Assembly: GCA_019136135.1 (NCBI GenBank)
Contig: JAGVUR010000193.1
Coordinates: 1 to 64,000, forward strand
Source: Verrucomicrobiota bacterium
GTDB lineage: Bacteria > Verrucomicrobiota > Lentisphaeria > Oligosphaerales > Oligosphaeraceae
DNA: 64,000 bases
Reading direction: 5' to 3'
Shown: positions 9,619 to 18,511 of the stretch, in pieces
Layout of the letters: each line of letters starts with the position of its first letter
How positions within the stretch are numbered: position 1 is the first letter of the stretch
Notes under the pieces: model-generated
Seen by the model: the letters and a program-made list of their open reading frames with translations, nothing else
Told to the model about the DNA's origin: nothing
The model's database searches: none
Made by a program: the position numbers and the translations under genes

Positions 9619-11349
9619 TTAGCGGACTTCCTTGAGCATGTTGTCGATGCGGGCTTCCTGTTCCTTGAAGGCGTCTGTTTGCCATGGGCAGTAGTTCCAG
9701 TCGATGAAGCTCTGCCTGAGGTTTTGGAAATAGCTCCTGGCTTCGTTTTTGTCCGGGAAGTCGAACGTTTTGTTTATTACTTCGAGGATCTTGTCGAAGA
9801 CGTATTCCTGTCGTTGCGCCCCGCAGGCAGAGTCGATTGGGTCGAACGTATTTTGCTGCAGGTAGACGGAATCGAGGAATTCCGATTTGAGGTAGGTGAC
9901 GAAGTCCGACGTCGGCGTTCCTTCTTCCCCGACGACTTTCATCATCTGGTCGACGTCGTTTCCTGCCCTGATGAGGTTTCTGGCCACTGAGACCTTTTCT
10001 TCCGGCACGATGGAATTGTACTTGCTCCAGGAATCCAATGGATGGATGGCGGGATAGCGCCTTGCGTTGGCGCGGTCGCGCGAGAGGGCCAGGAACGAGC
10101 CTACGACCTTGAGCGTCGCTTGCGTGACGGGTTCTTCGAAGTTTCCGCCGGCAGGCGAGACGGCGCCGCAAATCGTGATTGAACCCAAGTTTCCATCCTT
10201 GAGCTGGACAAGTCCTGCGCGTTCGTAGAAGCCGGCAACAAGCGATTCCAAGTAGGCGGGGAACGCTTCTTCGCCGGGGATTTCCTCCAGGCGGCCGGAT
10301 TCTTCGCGGAGGGCCTGCGCCCAGCGGGAGGTCGAATCAGCCAGCAGGAGCGAGTGCAGGCCCATTTGGCGATAATACTCCGCCAGCGTGACCGAGGTGT
10401 AGATGGAGGCCTCGCGTGCCGCCACGGGCATCGACGAGGTATTGCAGACGATGATTGTCCTGTCGATCAGGTGCCGTCCGGTCCTGGGATCTTCCAGATG
10501 CGGGAACTCGCGGAGGATTTCCACGACTTCGCCGGCGCGTTCGCCGCATGCCGCGACGATGACCACGTCAACCTCCGAGCGCTGGGACAAGGCATGCTGA
10601 AGAACCGTCTTGCCGGCGCCGAACGGACCGGGCGTGCAGAACGTGCCGCCTTTGGCGACCGGGAAGAACGTGTCGATGCTGCGGACCTGCGTGATCAGGG
10701 GATCCCTCGGAAGCAATCTGTCCTGATAGGCCTTGATCGGGATTTTGACCGGCCATGTCTGGGTCATCGTGATGTCTCGTTCCCGGGTTCCGTCAGTTGC
10801 CTTTGCGACCACGGTCTTGATGTTGTATTGTCCTGGTTCGATGGTCCAGGTAATGGTCCATGATCCTTGCCAGGCGAAGGGGACCATGATCCTGTGGGTG
10901 AAAATTCCTTCGGGCACGGTTCCGACCGTTTCGGATGCCGTCAGCACGTCTCCGACCTTTGCGACCGGCGTGTAGTCCCAGGTCTTTTCTTGGTCCAGGG
11001 GATAGATGTAGACTCCCTTCTTGAGGAAGTACCCGGCCTGTTTCGCAAGTTCCGGCAGCGGGTTCTGGAGACCGTCGTAGACTTGGGTCAGCAAGCCGGG
11101 GCCCAATTCGACGGAGAGGAGCTGGGAGGTAAATTCGACCGGGTCCCCGACCTTGACTCCCGTCGTGGACTCGAAGACCTGGAGATCCGCCTCCCTGCCC
11201 CTGACTCGAATGACTTCCGCCTTGAGGCGCGAGCCATCTTCGGGCATGACGTAGGCGACTTCGTTCTGAGTGACGGCATCGGCGAATGCGACGGATACCA
11301 GGTTTCCGTTGACGCCGGTGACGCGGGATGTGCTTTTGTTTTGGGTCAT
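9619..11349 (-). CDS. ntpA: V-type ATP synthase subunit A (catalytic)
   Basis: The 576-residue catalytic subunit carries the P-loop GPFGAGKT at residues 241-248 and SRWAQALREESGRLEEIPGEEAFPAYL typical of V/A-type A subunits. A non-homologous insertion lies between the N-terminal barrel and the P-loop. ATP binding occurs here and drives, or is driven by, ion flow through subunits I and K. Length fits the bacterial family (570-590). The gene sits third in the operon, 24 bases after the DUF2764 gene. Confidence 0.97.
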   Translation of the reverse strand: MTQNKSTSRVTGVNGNLVSVAFADAVTQNEVAYVMPEDGSRLKAEVIRVRGREADLQVFESTTGVKVGDPVEFTSQLLSVELGPGLLTQVYDGLQNPLPELAKQAGYFLKKGVYIYPLDQEKTWDYTPVAKVGDVLTASETVGTVPEGIFTHRIMVPFAWQGSWTITWTIEPGQYNIKTVVAKATDGTRERDITMTQTWPVKIPIKAYQDRLLPRDPLITQVRSIDTFFPVAKGGTFCTPGPFGAGKTVLQHALSQRSEVDVVIVAACGERAGEVVEILREFPHLEDPRTGRHLIDRTIIVCNTSSMPVAAREASIYTSVTLAEYYRQMGLHSLLLADSTSRWAQALREESGRLEEIPGEEAFPAYLESLVAGFYERAGLVQLKDGNLGSITICGAVSPAGGNFEEPVTQATLKVVGSFLALSRDRANARRYPAIHPLDSWSKYNSIVPEEKVSVARNLIRAGNDVDQMMKVVGEEGTPTSDFVTYLKSEFLDSVYLQQNTFDPIDSACGAQRQEYVFDKILEVINKTFDFPDKNEARSYFQNLRQSFIDWNYCPWQTDAFKEQEARIDNMLKEVR

Positions 11350-11373
11350 GGCGATACTCTGTGGCTGAAAAAA

Positions 11374-11937
11374 CTATATCCTTGTGTTCTTTGCTTGTTC
11401 GATTGCGGCGTCGGTAATTCCGTCGAATACCTTGATTCCTTCCTCGAAGGACCTGGAGTCGCGCTTTTCCAGCAAGAGGAGCTTCAGCCTGTAGATGGCT
11501 AGCGCATCAAGGTCGAATAGGTGCGTCGCGGCGAGGTCCTCGAGGAAATTCCAACATGCCAGGTCAATGGCCGCTTCACGTTCGGCGGGAGTCGGCAATG
11601 AAAAGGCGTCTTCCAACGACTTTTTCGTGAATGAATCAAAGACCCGGGTCTCCCTGAGGCAATCGCCCAATGGACGCTTCAATCTGGAGGCTCTGATTTC
11701 GGCAATGCAGTTCTTGACGAAAACCAGCCATTCCTGCCAATTGCGATGTGCGTCCAATCCATTTTCGTTGCCATCTGGCGACAGTGAAATCGAGGCTATG
11801 GATCGGGCTTTCTTGTCATCGAGTTGCTCGTTGCACAAGGTCAGGAATTCGTCGCTCGAGATGCGCGGCTTCTGGTTGTGCATCAATGCCGGCAGGCTGC
11901 TGATCAGGTAGAAAAGGTCATTTGTGCTGCTTTTCAT
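11374..11937 (-). CDS. DUF2764 protein, probable V-ATPase accessory (subunit C-like)
   Basis: The 187-residue protein begins with FYLISSLPAL followed by a helical body, the pattern of DUF2764 proteins that sit between ntpE and ntpA in chlamydial, spirochaetal and Bacteroidetes V-ATPase operons. No subunit C, F or G gene is present here. I infer that this protein fills a stalk or C-like role. The operon position (27 bases after ntpE, 24 before ntpA) is the main support. There are no catalytic motifs and no signal peptide. Confidence 0.8.
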   Translation of the reverse strand: MKSSTNDLFYLISSLPALMHNQKPRISSDEFLTLCNEQLDDKKARSIASISLSPDGNENGLDAHRNWQEWLVFVKNCIAEIRASRLKRPLGDCLRETRVFDSFTKKSLEDAFSLPTPAEREAAIDLACWNFLEDLAATHLFDLDALAIYRLKLLLLEKRDSRSFEEGIKVFDGITDAAIEQAKNTRI

Positions 11938-11964
11938 TGTCGTGCTTCCGGTGAAAGGCCGTGG

Positions 11965-12567
11965 TTATTTGAGTGCTGCGGCGATTCTTGGACCCACGAA
12001 AGCGGCGACTGTGTCCGCCAAAGCCTCGTCTGAGAAGTCGTAGAGGACATCGTTGTCCTTGAAAACCAACTTGAATCCCGAAGCAACCGATGGGGTTGGG
12101 GCAAATGTGCAATGCTTTTTCAGGCTTTCGCCCAGTTTGCTTGAGACCGCCTGGGACAGCGTCTCGAATTGTTCCGGGTTGAGCAGGACTTGCAAGTCGT
12201 CCTGCGCGCCTCCTTGGGCCAGGTAGTTGGTCACGACGTCAGTAATGATCTGCGGGAGTTGCTGTGCGTCCATCGCCGCCCTGACGGTTTGCAGCGCCGC
12301 TTCCCTCACTCTTTCCTGGAGTTGCTGCCTGAGAGTCAGCATAATGTCTCGAGCGGCATGCCGGAGTGCTTCTTCGCCCTTTTGAGCCAGGATTTGCGCA
12401 TCCGCCTTGGCTTGGCTTCGGGTTGCGTCTGCTTCCTCCTTTGCTTTTGCCACGATTGCGTCCGCTTCGGCTTTAGCCTGGGCGATCAACTGTGTCCTGG
12501 CTTCGTCAGCCTTCTTGAGTCCTTCTTCGTTAATGCGGTTGAGTAGGGCTTGAAGTTCGTCTGCCAT
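11965..12567 (-). CDS. ntpE: V-type ATP synthase subunit E (peripheral stalk)
   Basis: The 200-residue protein has a long Ala/Glu/Lys-rich coiled coil (about residues 5-90, AKAEADAIVAKAKEEADA-like) and a globular C-terminal domain, as in E subunits that form the peripheral stalk. The ATG at 12567 gives the usual MADELQALL start and has GGAG 12 bases upstream. An in-frame start at 12636 would add 23 residues with no family support. It is the first gene of the ATPase operon. Confidence 0.92.
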   Translation of the reverse strand: MADELQALLNRINEEGLKKADEARTQLIAQAKAEADAIVAKAKEEADATRSQAKADAQILAQKGEEALRHAARDIMLTLRQQLQERVREAALQTVRAAMDAQQLPQIITDVVTNYLAQGGAQDDLQVLLNPEQFETLSQAVSSKLGESLKKHCTFAPTPSVASGFKLVFKDNDVLYDFSDEALADTVAAFVGPRIAAALK

Positions 12568-12638
12568 AATGCGCAAAATCTCCAATGGGTGGATGATGGG
12601 GCTTGGATGACCTGTGATTCGGTTGTTTGAAAGCAACC

Positions 12639-12667
12639 AATATAACCTTATACATTAATTAAAGCAA
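12639..12667 (-). promoter_or_regulatory. sigma-70-type promoter for the V-ATPase operon
   Basis: Reading the minus strand, a -35 box TTGCTT (12667-12662) and a -10 box TATATT (12644-12639) are 17 bases apart. They lie about 70 bases upstream of the ntpE start codon, in the divergent gap before the GH16 gene. The rest of the 380-base gap (12568-12948) holds no gene; I could not place a convincing plus-strand promoter for the GH16 gene there. Confidence 0.6.
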
Positions 12668-12948
12668 TCTGTTTTGATGTGTTTCTACAAATTTTTCTGT
12701 CTTCACCTGGCCTTCACTCTGGGCTATTATTTATTAGTCGGCATGCGGCAGGTCGGGCGGTTCATTCGTCATTCATCGGTTTCGTACTCAGATGGCATGT
12801 GGCATTCCTTTGGGGTTCGATATTTGGAAAAACAATGCGGGTTTTTTGAGATTGTTGATAGGGTTCGGCTTGAATGGGTGCTATATTAGCCACGGCTTTG
12901 AAAGTGAATCTTTGAATTGGCATGAACTCAAACCAGGAGACCGCTTCA

Positions 12949-13773
12949 ATGAAAACGTATGCCGTGGATGGACATGAAGACAGTTGGCTGCCCGATGGAT
13001 TCCAATGGAAATTGGCGTGGAGCGACGAATTCGACGGCGAGGTGCTCGATACGGAAAAATGGGATTTCAGGACAACGATGATGGGAAAGGTGCACCCTGC
13101 GTGGACACGGAACGGGGTGAGGCTCGACGGAAAGGGCAACGTCGAATTCAAGCTGATCATCGAAGACGGCAGGCCTGTCAGTTCCCAATTGCAAACAGGA
13201 TACAACTTCATGGACCAACCCGTGGTGCCTACAAAATTCGGCAACGACTACCTGCAATGGCCAATCGGCAAGCTCCATCAGAGCAAATTCCTACACAAGT
13301 ACGGATACTATGAATGCCGATGCCGGCTCCAGCAGAAGCCCGGCTGGTGGAGCGCATTCTGGATCCAATCCCCAATCATCGGAGCCTCGCTCGACACGGG
13401 GCAGGTCGGCGCCGAGATCGACGTGATGGAGAGCTTCCGCCCAGGGCAGATCGCCAAGCACTTCGTCCATGCCCGTGGCTACGGACTGGATCGTGTCAGC
13501 GTGGGAACGGACAAGGAACATACCGGCTTGTCCGTGGAGGAATTCCATCGCTTCGGCGTCCTTTGGGACGAGACGGGATATACCTTCTATGTTAATGGCG
13601 TGGAAGACGGTCGGGTGACAGACAATATCTCGCACTGTCCCGAATTCATCTTGATAACAACGGAAGTTTCAGGCTATCGCGGGAAGGACCACGCTCCCGT
13701 CCAAGCAGCTTTCGACAGCGTCGGAGACACGTTCCTCGTCGATTATGTCAGGGTTTTTGATGCCGTTCGATAA
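12949..13773 (+). CDS. glycoside hydrolase family 16 (beta-glucanase type)
   Basis: The 274-residue protein has the GH16 core: WSDEFDG near residue 24, and the catalytic signature EIDVME with Glu156 (nucleophile), Asp158 and Glu161 (acid/base). GH16 enzymes cut beta-1,3(4)-glucans, agars or related galactans. I chose the ATG at 12949 because GGAG lies 8-9 bases upstream; the ATG at 12922 has none. No signal peptide is visible, which is unusual since the next two products are exported. It heads a run with an acetylesterase and a phosphoesterase. Confidence 0.88.
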   Translation: MKTYAVDGHEDSWLPDGFQWKLAWSDEFDGEVLDTEKWDFRTTMMGKVHPAWTRNGVRLDGKGNVEFKLIIEDGRPVSSQLQTGYNFMDQPVVPTKFGNDYLQWPIGKLHQSKFLHKYGYYECRCRLQQKPGWWSAFWIQSPIIGASLDTGQVGAEIDVMESFRPGQIAKHFVHARGYGLDRVSVGTDKEHTGLSVEEFHRFGVLWDETGYTFYVNGVEDGRVTDNISHCPEFILITTEVSGYRGKDHAPVQAAFDSVGDTFLVDYVRVFDAVR

Positions 13774-13798
13774 AACCAGCAACTTAGGAGTCATGATT

Positions 13799-16000
13799 AT
13801 GAAGCGTTTTTTGTTTTTCATGTTGGCGTTTTTGTTTGCTTTGTCCTCACGGGCCGCCCTTCAGATGCCAGGGATTTTCGGTAACGAAATGGTTTTTCAA
13901 CGCGACATGGCGCTTCCCGTCTGGGGAAAGGCTTCGCCGGGAGCCGAGATAACCGTTCAGTTGGGCGATGCGACCGCCAAGGCGGTAGCCGATGCCGCGG
14001 GCAATTGGAAGGCGGTGCTGCCATCGCGTCCTGCAAGCGCAAAGCCATTGGAGCTGGTTGTCAGCGGAGACGGCGATCGCCGCATATTCAAGAATGTGCT
14101 TGTTGGCGAGGTCTGGCTATGTTCGGGTCAGTCCAACATGGCGATGGTCGTTGAATCTTGCAACGACGCCGAACGCGAGAAGGCTGATGCGGCGAACTAT
14201 CCGATGGTCAGGCAGTTCAAGGTACCCAACCTCGCACGCCCGTATCCGGAGTTTGATGCGCCTGGAGCGGCATGGTCGACTGCGTCGCCAAGCACCGTGG
14301 GACGCTATACTGCGGCAGGGTACTTCTTCGCCCGGATGCTTGCTTGCGAACTCGGAGTGCCGGTGGGCATCCTCAATTCGTCCTGGGGCGGAACCCGGAT
14401 CGAGCCGTGGACGACGCCGGACGGCTTCAAATCCGTGGAGAAGACGCAGGATATTTACGAAAGGCTCCAAATGCGCAATCCCGCTACTGATCAATACAAG
14501 AAAGCGCTCCGCGAATTCCTCGCGAAGTTGGGGCAGTGGGAGGCCTTGGCGCAGGAAAGCCTGGCGAAAAGCGTTCCGCTAAAGCCGATGCCCGCCTTTC
14601 CAGCTGACTTGATTCCGTACTCGGATCGCCAGCAACCGTCAACCCTGTACAACGGCATGCTCAATCCAATGGTGCCCTTCGCAATCCGTGGCGCATTATG
14701 GTATCAGGGAGAGGCAAACCGGAATGAGGGCATGATGTACTACGAAAAGACGAGGGCGCTGGTCAATGGCTGGAGACAAGTCTGGAACAATCCCGACCTT
14801 CCCTTCTACTTCGTGCAGCTGGCGCCCTATAAATATGGCGATGCAAAACAGGATTCTTTGGTGATGGGCAGCATCTGGGAAGCCCAGGCGGAATGCGAAA
14901 AGTCGATTCCAAATGTCTGGATGGCAGTGACCAACGATATCGGCGATATGAATGACATCCACCCCAAAAACAAGCAGGACGTGGGAAAGCGACTCTGCCT
15001 TTTGGCGCTCCACCATACGTATGGACGGAAAGACATCGTCTGCTCAGGGCCGAAGTTCGCGAAAATGACCAAGGAAGGAGCGTCGCTGAGAATCCACTTT
15101 GACGATGCGAAGGGATTGCGGACCCGCGATGGAAAGGCGCCTGATTGCTTTGAAATCGTCGGTCCCGGAAGCGAATTCGAAGTGGCGGATGCGCGCATTG
15201 ACGGCGAGACGGTCGTCCTTTCTTCGGCAAAGGTTCCCAATCCGACAGCCTTCCGTTTTGCCTGGCACAAGTACTCCGAACCCAATCTTCAGAATGCGGC
15301 GGGACTTCCTTGCGGGGCATGTCGCGCCGGCGATGTGCCCGTGGTCGATTATTTCGCCCTCAAGATCAAGGATGCAGACAGCTGGCGGCTTGTTTACGAC
15401 CTGCCAATCGCCAAGGGCGGCGACAAGATCGTCTATGACCGCGACGACAGCGGGAAGGTCAAGCCAGGATTTTCCAAGGTCGCGTACTTCTTGGAATTGA
15501 AGAAGTCGAATTCGTCCATGGAGTATGTCTTCGTATCGATGGATGCCTTCACTCAGGATGCCAAGAAGCTCGGCGTTCCTGCCTACGGAACAGGCGCTGT
15601 TTTCCAGCAAAAGGTTGGCAATCTGACCGTTGTTTCGAATGTGAGCGGCGTTGAAAACGTCGTCGATCTTTCCGATGCCGGCTTCATCGAGTTCTGGCCC
15701 AACAACTACGGTCCGGGCTTGTCGACGGTCATTCCCCAAGGAAGTGCCAGCAAATGGGATTTCAACGATAGGATGAGCGAACCCGAAAACGGATATGGAT
15801 CCATGCAAGTTCACAATATCAAGGCGGGACAGACGGTTTTTGCCTACAATAGCTGGAAAAGAGGCAGCAACGCAGACCTGGGCATCGGCAACAGCAAGCC
15901 CGTGTCCGGAAAAGAATCAACCATGAATACTCTGGATTGGACATTCAATGCAAACGCAGGGCAATTTGAAGTCAAGCGACTCAGGGTATTCGTTAAATAA
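13799..16000 (+). CDS. sialate O-acetylesterase-like carbohydrate esterase, secreted
   Basis: The ATG at 13799 has TAGGAG 8 bases upstream and opens a clear signal peptide; the ATG at 13793 is too close to that site. The 733-residue product has the SASA/SGNH esterase motif SGQSNM with Ser112 as likely nucleophile, SWGGTRIEPW, and WYQGEANRNEG as the later SGNH block. About residues 530-733 form a separate beta-sandwich of a kind often appended to glycosidases. It probably removes acetyl groups from a glycan in the periplasm or outside the cell. It follows the GH16 gene by 25 bases. Confidence 0.85.
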   Translation: MKRFLFFMLAFLFALSSRAALQMPGIFGNEMVFQRDMALPVWGKASPGAEITVQLGDATAKAVADAAGNWKAVLPSRPASAKPLELVVSGDGDRRIFKNVLVGEVWLCSGQSNMAMVVESCNDAEREKADAANYPMVRQFKVPNLARPYPEFDAPGAAWSTASPSTVGRYTAAGYFFARMLACELGVPVGILNSSWGGTRIEPWTTPDGFKSVEKTQDIYERLQMRNPATDQYKKALREFLAKLGQWEALAQESLAKSVPLKPMPAFPADLIPYSDRQQPSTLYNGMLNPMVPFAIRGALWYQGEANRNEGMMYYEKTRALVNGWRQVWNNPDLPFYFVQLAPYKYGDAKQDSLVMGSIWEAQAECEKSIPNVWMAVTNDIGDMNDIHPKNKQDVGKRLCLLALHHTYGRKDIVCSGPKFAKMTKEGASLRIHFDDAKGLRTRDGKAPDCFEIVGPGSEFEVADARIDGETVVLSSAKVPNPTAFRFAWHKYSEPNLQNAAGLPCGACRAGDVPVVDYFALKIKDADSWRLVYDLPIAKGGDKIVYDRDDSGKVKPGFSKVAYFLELKKSNSSMEYVFVSMDAFTQDAKKLGVPAYGTGAVFQQKVGNLTVVSNVSGVENVVDLSDAGFIEFWPNNYGPGLSTVIPQGSASKWDFNDRMSEPENGYGSMQVHNIKAGQTVFAYNSWKRGSNADLGIGNSKPVSGKESTMNTLDWTFNANAGQFEVKRLRVFVK

Positions 16001-16016
16001 CCAAAGGAATGAAGAG

Positions 16017-17693
16017 ATGAAGCATACCGTCTCTCCACGACTTGTATTGGCTTTTGGAATAGTGTTGGCAACAATGGTTAATGGACAGGTTTTCGATCGC
16101 AGGAACGTGGGCAGAACAGGCATGGAACCCAGCTTGGCGGGCATGGTCGCCTGCTTGGACAAATCCATCCAAGGTGGCTCAGTGGCATCATTGGGATTGC
16201 TCGGAAAAGTCGATATGACGAATAACGAGCTGACGCGTGGACAAATGGCGCAAATCCTCCATGCCGTGGAAAAGCGATTCCAGCCTGATCGGGTGACGTT
16301 TGACGAGCTTCGAAGACTTCTCGGAAACCTAGAGGAAACAAAGGGTACTTTGGGTGCCGAGAAGGCGTTTTCCGATGTCGGATATCGAAATCCCAACTCG
16401 CATGCGATTTACTGCTCTGTCGCCTGGGGCTTGATTTGTCCAAGGGAGTCCGGTGTATTTGGCGTTGACGACAAGGTTTCCCAACAAGAACTTGAAGAGG
16501 TGTTGAGACGGTTTTCTGGCGATTCTTCTCTGGCGGTCGATCGCGTGTCTGATGCCGTGGCTTATTGGTGCGGCGCAGGTAATTTGGGGATTGCAGGGAT
16601 GGTCGGCCTGAACGTGTACAAACAAGCACGTGAGGCGCTGGCGGCCAAGGACATGCCCAAGGAACTGGGCGGCGCTTTGCGGAAAATTCTCGACGAAGCC
16701 AGGCGTGCGGGGCGTCCTCAAGGTCAACGTGCAGACGTGGTCGGAACCAAGGATGACCTGAAGACCTGGATTTCCCGCTGGGACGAAGGTCCCTTTTTGC
16801 GAGAAGTCAACATCAAGGGGTTGAAGCCCAATACGGAACCTGTCGAGATCGTCCAAGTTACCGATACGCACTACAATCTCGTCAACAAGGACGACGAACT
16901 TGAAAACAATCCCTCCGTGATGAGCACAAGGCAATATCGGCGCTGGCTTCGAAACGGAACCTCAGTCCCCACAATCAGAAACGTGCTCAAGTTCGCCAGG
17001 CACTCCGACCAGACCGTCGTCACCGGCGATGTCCTCGACTACCTTTCCTGGGGCTGCCTCCAGTTGACCGTGGAAGAGCTTTTCTGGACGGATATCACTA
17101 TCCTCGCCTGCTTGGGCGGGCATGATGTCACGCGTGTCATGCAGGGCAAGGTCCCCGATCCAACATCCCGTGAGTCGCGCCTGGATATCATTGCCACATA
17201 TTGGCCGCATGATATCTTCTATGAATCCAAGGTTGTGAAGGACAAGGTTCTGCTCGTCACGATGTTCAACGATCTCGGCAGGTACTCCCAAAGCCAGGCG
17301 GATGCCCTGAAGGCGGACCTGGAACGGGCAAGGCGCGACAACCTGGCCATCCTGATTTTCCAACATGAACCGATCTGCACACGAAATCCCGCCGAAAAAT
17401 CGGTGATGCCCATACGTAGAAACGATACAGAAGCCTGGAACTTCTGCGACAACGGAGCTGGAAAGCCAAACTCCAACGCCACGACGCTGCAGGTTTACGA
17501 ACTCATCGTGAAAAATGCCGACGTGGTCAAGGGAGTCTTCTGCGGGCACATGCACAGCGACTACTATACGGAAATCATCGCAAGCTACCAAAAGCCCAAT
17601 GGCGAAACCGTGCAGACAACAATCCCGCAAATCGTCTCGACAGGCAGCGTTTACGACAGGGTCGGGCACGCCGTGCGTATCGTTGTGGAATAA
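16017..17693 (+). CDS. secreted metallophosphoesterase with N-terminal SLH-like region
   Basis: The start at 16017 has AAGGA 8 bases upstream and gives a signal peptide ending near GQVFD. Residues about 40-165 contain two SLH-like units (LTRGQMAQIL, AFSDVGYRNPNSHAIYCSVAWGLI, GVFGVDDKVSQQELEEVL). From about 255 a calcineurin-like phosphoesterase follows: VTDTHYN, VVTGDVLDY, FQHEPI and CGHMHSD. The usual GNHD is GGHD here. The SLH part suggests attachment to the cell surface. Gene order suggests a role in the same glycan-processing unit. The substrate is unknown. Confidence 0.82.
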   Translation: MKHTVSPRLVLAFGIVLATMVNGQVFDRRNVGRTGMEPSLAGMVACLDKSIQGGSVASLGLLGKVDMTNNELTRGQMAQILHAVEKRFQPDRVTFDELRRLLGNLEETKGTLGAEKAFSDVGYRNPNSHAIYCSVAWGLICPRESGVFGVDDKVSQQELEEVLRRFSGDSSLAVDRVSDAVAYWCGAGNLGIAGMVGLNVYKQAREALAAKDMPKELGGALRKILDEARRAGRPQGQRADVVGTKDDLKTWISRWDEGPFLREVNIKGLKPNTEPVEIVQVTDTHYNLVNKDDELENNPSVMSTRQYRRWLRNGTSVPTIRNVLKFARHSDQTVVTGDVLDYLSWGCLQLTVEELFWTDITILACLGGHDVTRVMQGKVPDPTSRESRLDIIATYWPHDIFYESKVVKDKVLLVTMFNDLGRYSQSQADALKADLERARRDNLAILIFQHEPICTRNPAEKSVMPIRRNDTEAWNFCDNGAGKPNSNATTLQVYELIVKNADVVKGVFCGHMHSDYYTEIIASYQKPNGETVQTTIPQIVSTGSVYDRVGHAVRIVVE

Positions 17694-17707
17694 CTGCTTT
17701 TTTAGGG

Positions 17708-18496
17708 TTATCGCTTTGGTTTGCGTGGGGACTTGAAGCGGGATTTTGTCTTTTTGCGCTCGGAGGCGGGTGATGTGGTGCGTATGGCGATGACGATCCA
17801 TCGTTCGGGATCGTCGTCGTCAAGAACCAATCTGTGCTCTTCCATCAACTCGAAGCCGAATTTAGGCATGGTGGCGAGGAACTCGTCACGTTCCTTGACA
17901 GGGTAGGCCGGTCCTTTGAGCAATAGAAGGAGGCCGTCAATGTCTAGGAGTTCGGCGGCATCGGGGAGAAGCTCGGCTGCCTTTCCGACGGCTCTCGCCG
18001 TTACGAGCTTGCATTTCCTGTAGAGGTCTGGAGCTTGCGAGGCGGCTTCCCTGCCTCTGAAAGCCATTGCGGCCGCATTGTTTGCCGCAGGCGTCAGGAG
18101 GATTGTCTGCTTTAGGAATTCGACCTTTTTGGGTCTGCTGTCAACGAGAGTCCAACGTCGATCCGGGAGCCAGGTCATCAAGGGAAGGCCTGGGTATCCT
18201 CCTCCTGATCCCAGGTCCAGGATGTCTTCGCCGGGTTTGGTATATGCCTGAATGAGGTTGAGCACTGTCAGTGAGTCGAAGACATGGAATTTGAGGTATC
18301 CCATCGGGTCTGTGATACGCGTCAGGTTGAGGGATTCGTTGACGTGCACGAGGTGAGAATAGAGGTTTTGGAGGATGGTTTTCTTTTTGTCGTCGACAGG
18401 AATTTCAAGGTCCTTGCATGCGTCGACGAACCAATTCCACGCATCGTCCGTGAAGTTCAGTTTAGGTGCCAGGTCGAATGAGAAGTCGTAATCCAT
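17708..18496 (-). CDS. rsmG: 16S rRNA (guanine527-N7)-methyltransferase
   Basis: The 262-residue protein carries the RsmG pattern: NLTRI(T)D near residue 57, HVFDSL near 71, and the SAM-binding DILDLGSGGGYPGLPL at 91-106. RsmG methylates N7 of G527 in 16S rRNA, and its loss gives low-level streptomycin resistance in known species. About 40 extra basic residues at the C terminus are not typical. It lies 15 bases after the RF3 gene and converges with the phosphoesterase gene, with only 14 bases between stops. Confidence 0.94.
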   Translation of the reverse strand: MDYDFSFDLAPKLNFTDDAWNWFVDACKDLEIPVDDKKKTILQNLYSHLVHVNESLNLTRITDPMGYLKFHVFDSLTVLNLIQAYTKPGEDILDLGSGGGYPGLPLMTWLPDRRWTLVDSRPKKVEFLKQTILLTPAANNAAAMAFRGREAASQAPDLYRKCKLVTARAVGKAAELLPDAAELLDIDGLLLLLKGPAYPVKERDEFLATMPKFGFELMEEHRLVLDDDDPERWIVIAIRTTSPASERKKTKSRFKSPRKPKR

Positions 18497-18511
18497 GTTG
18501 TGGGTTCCACG

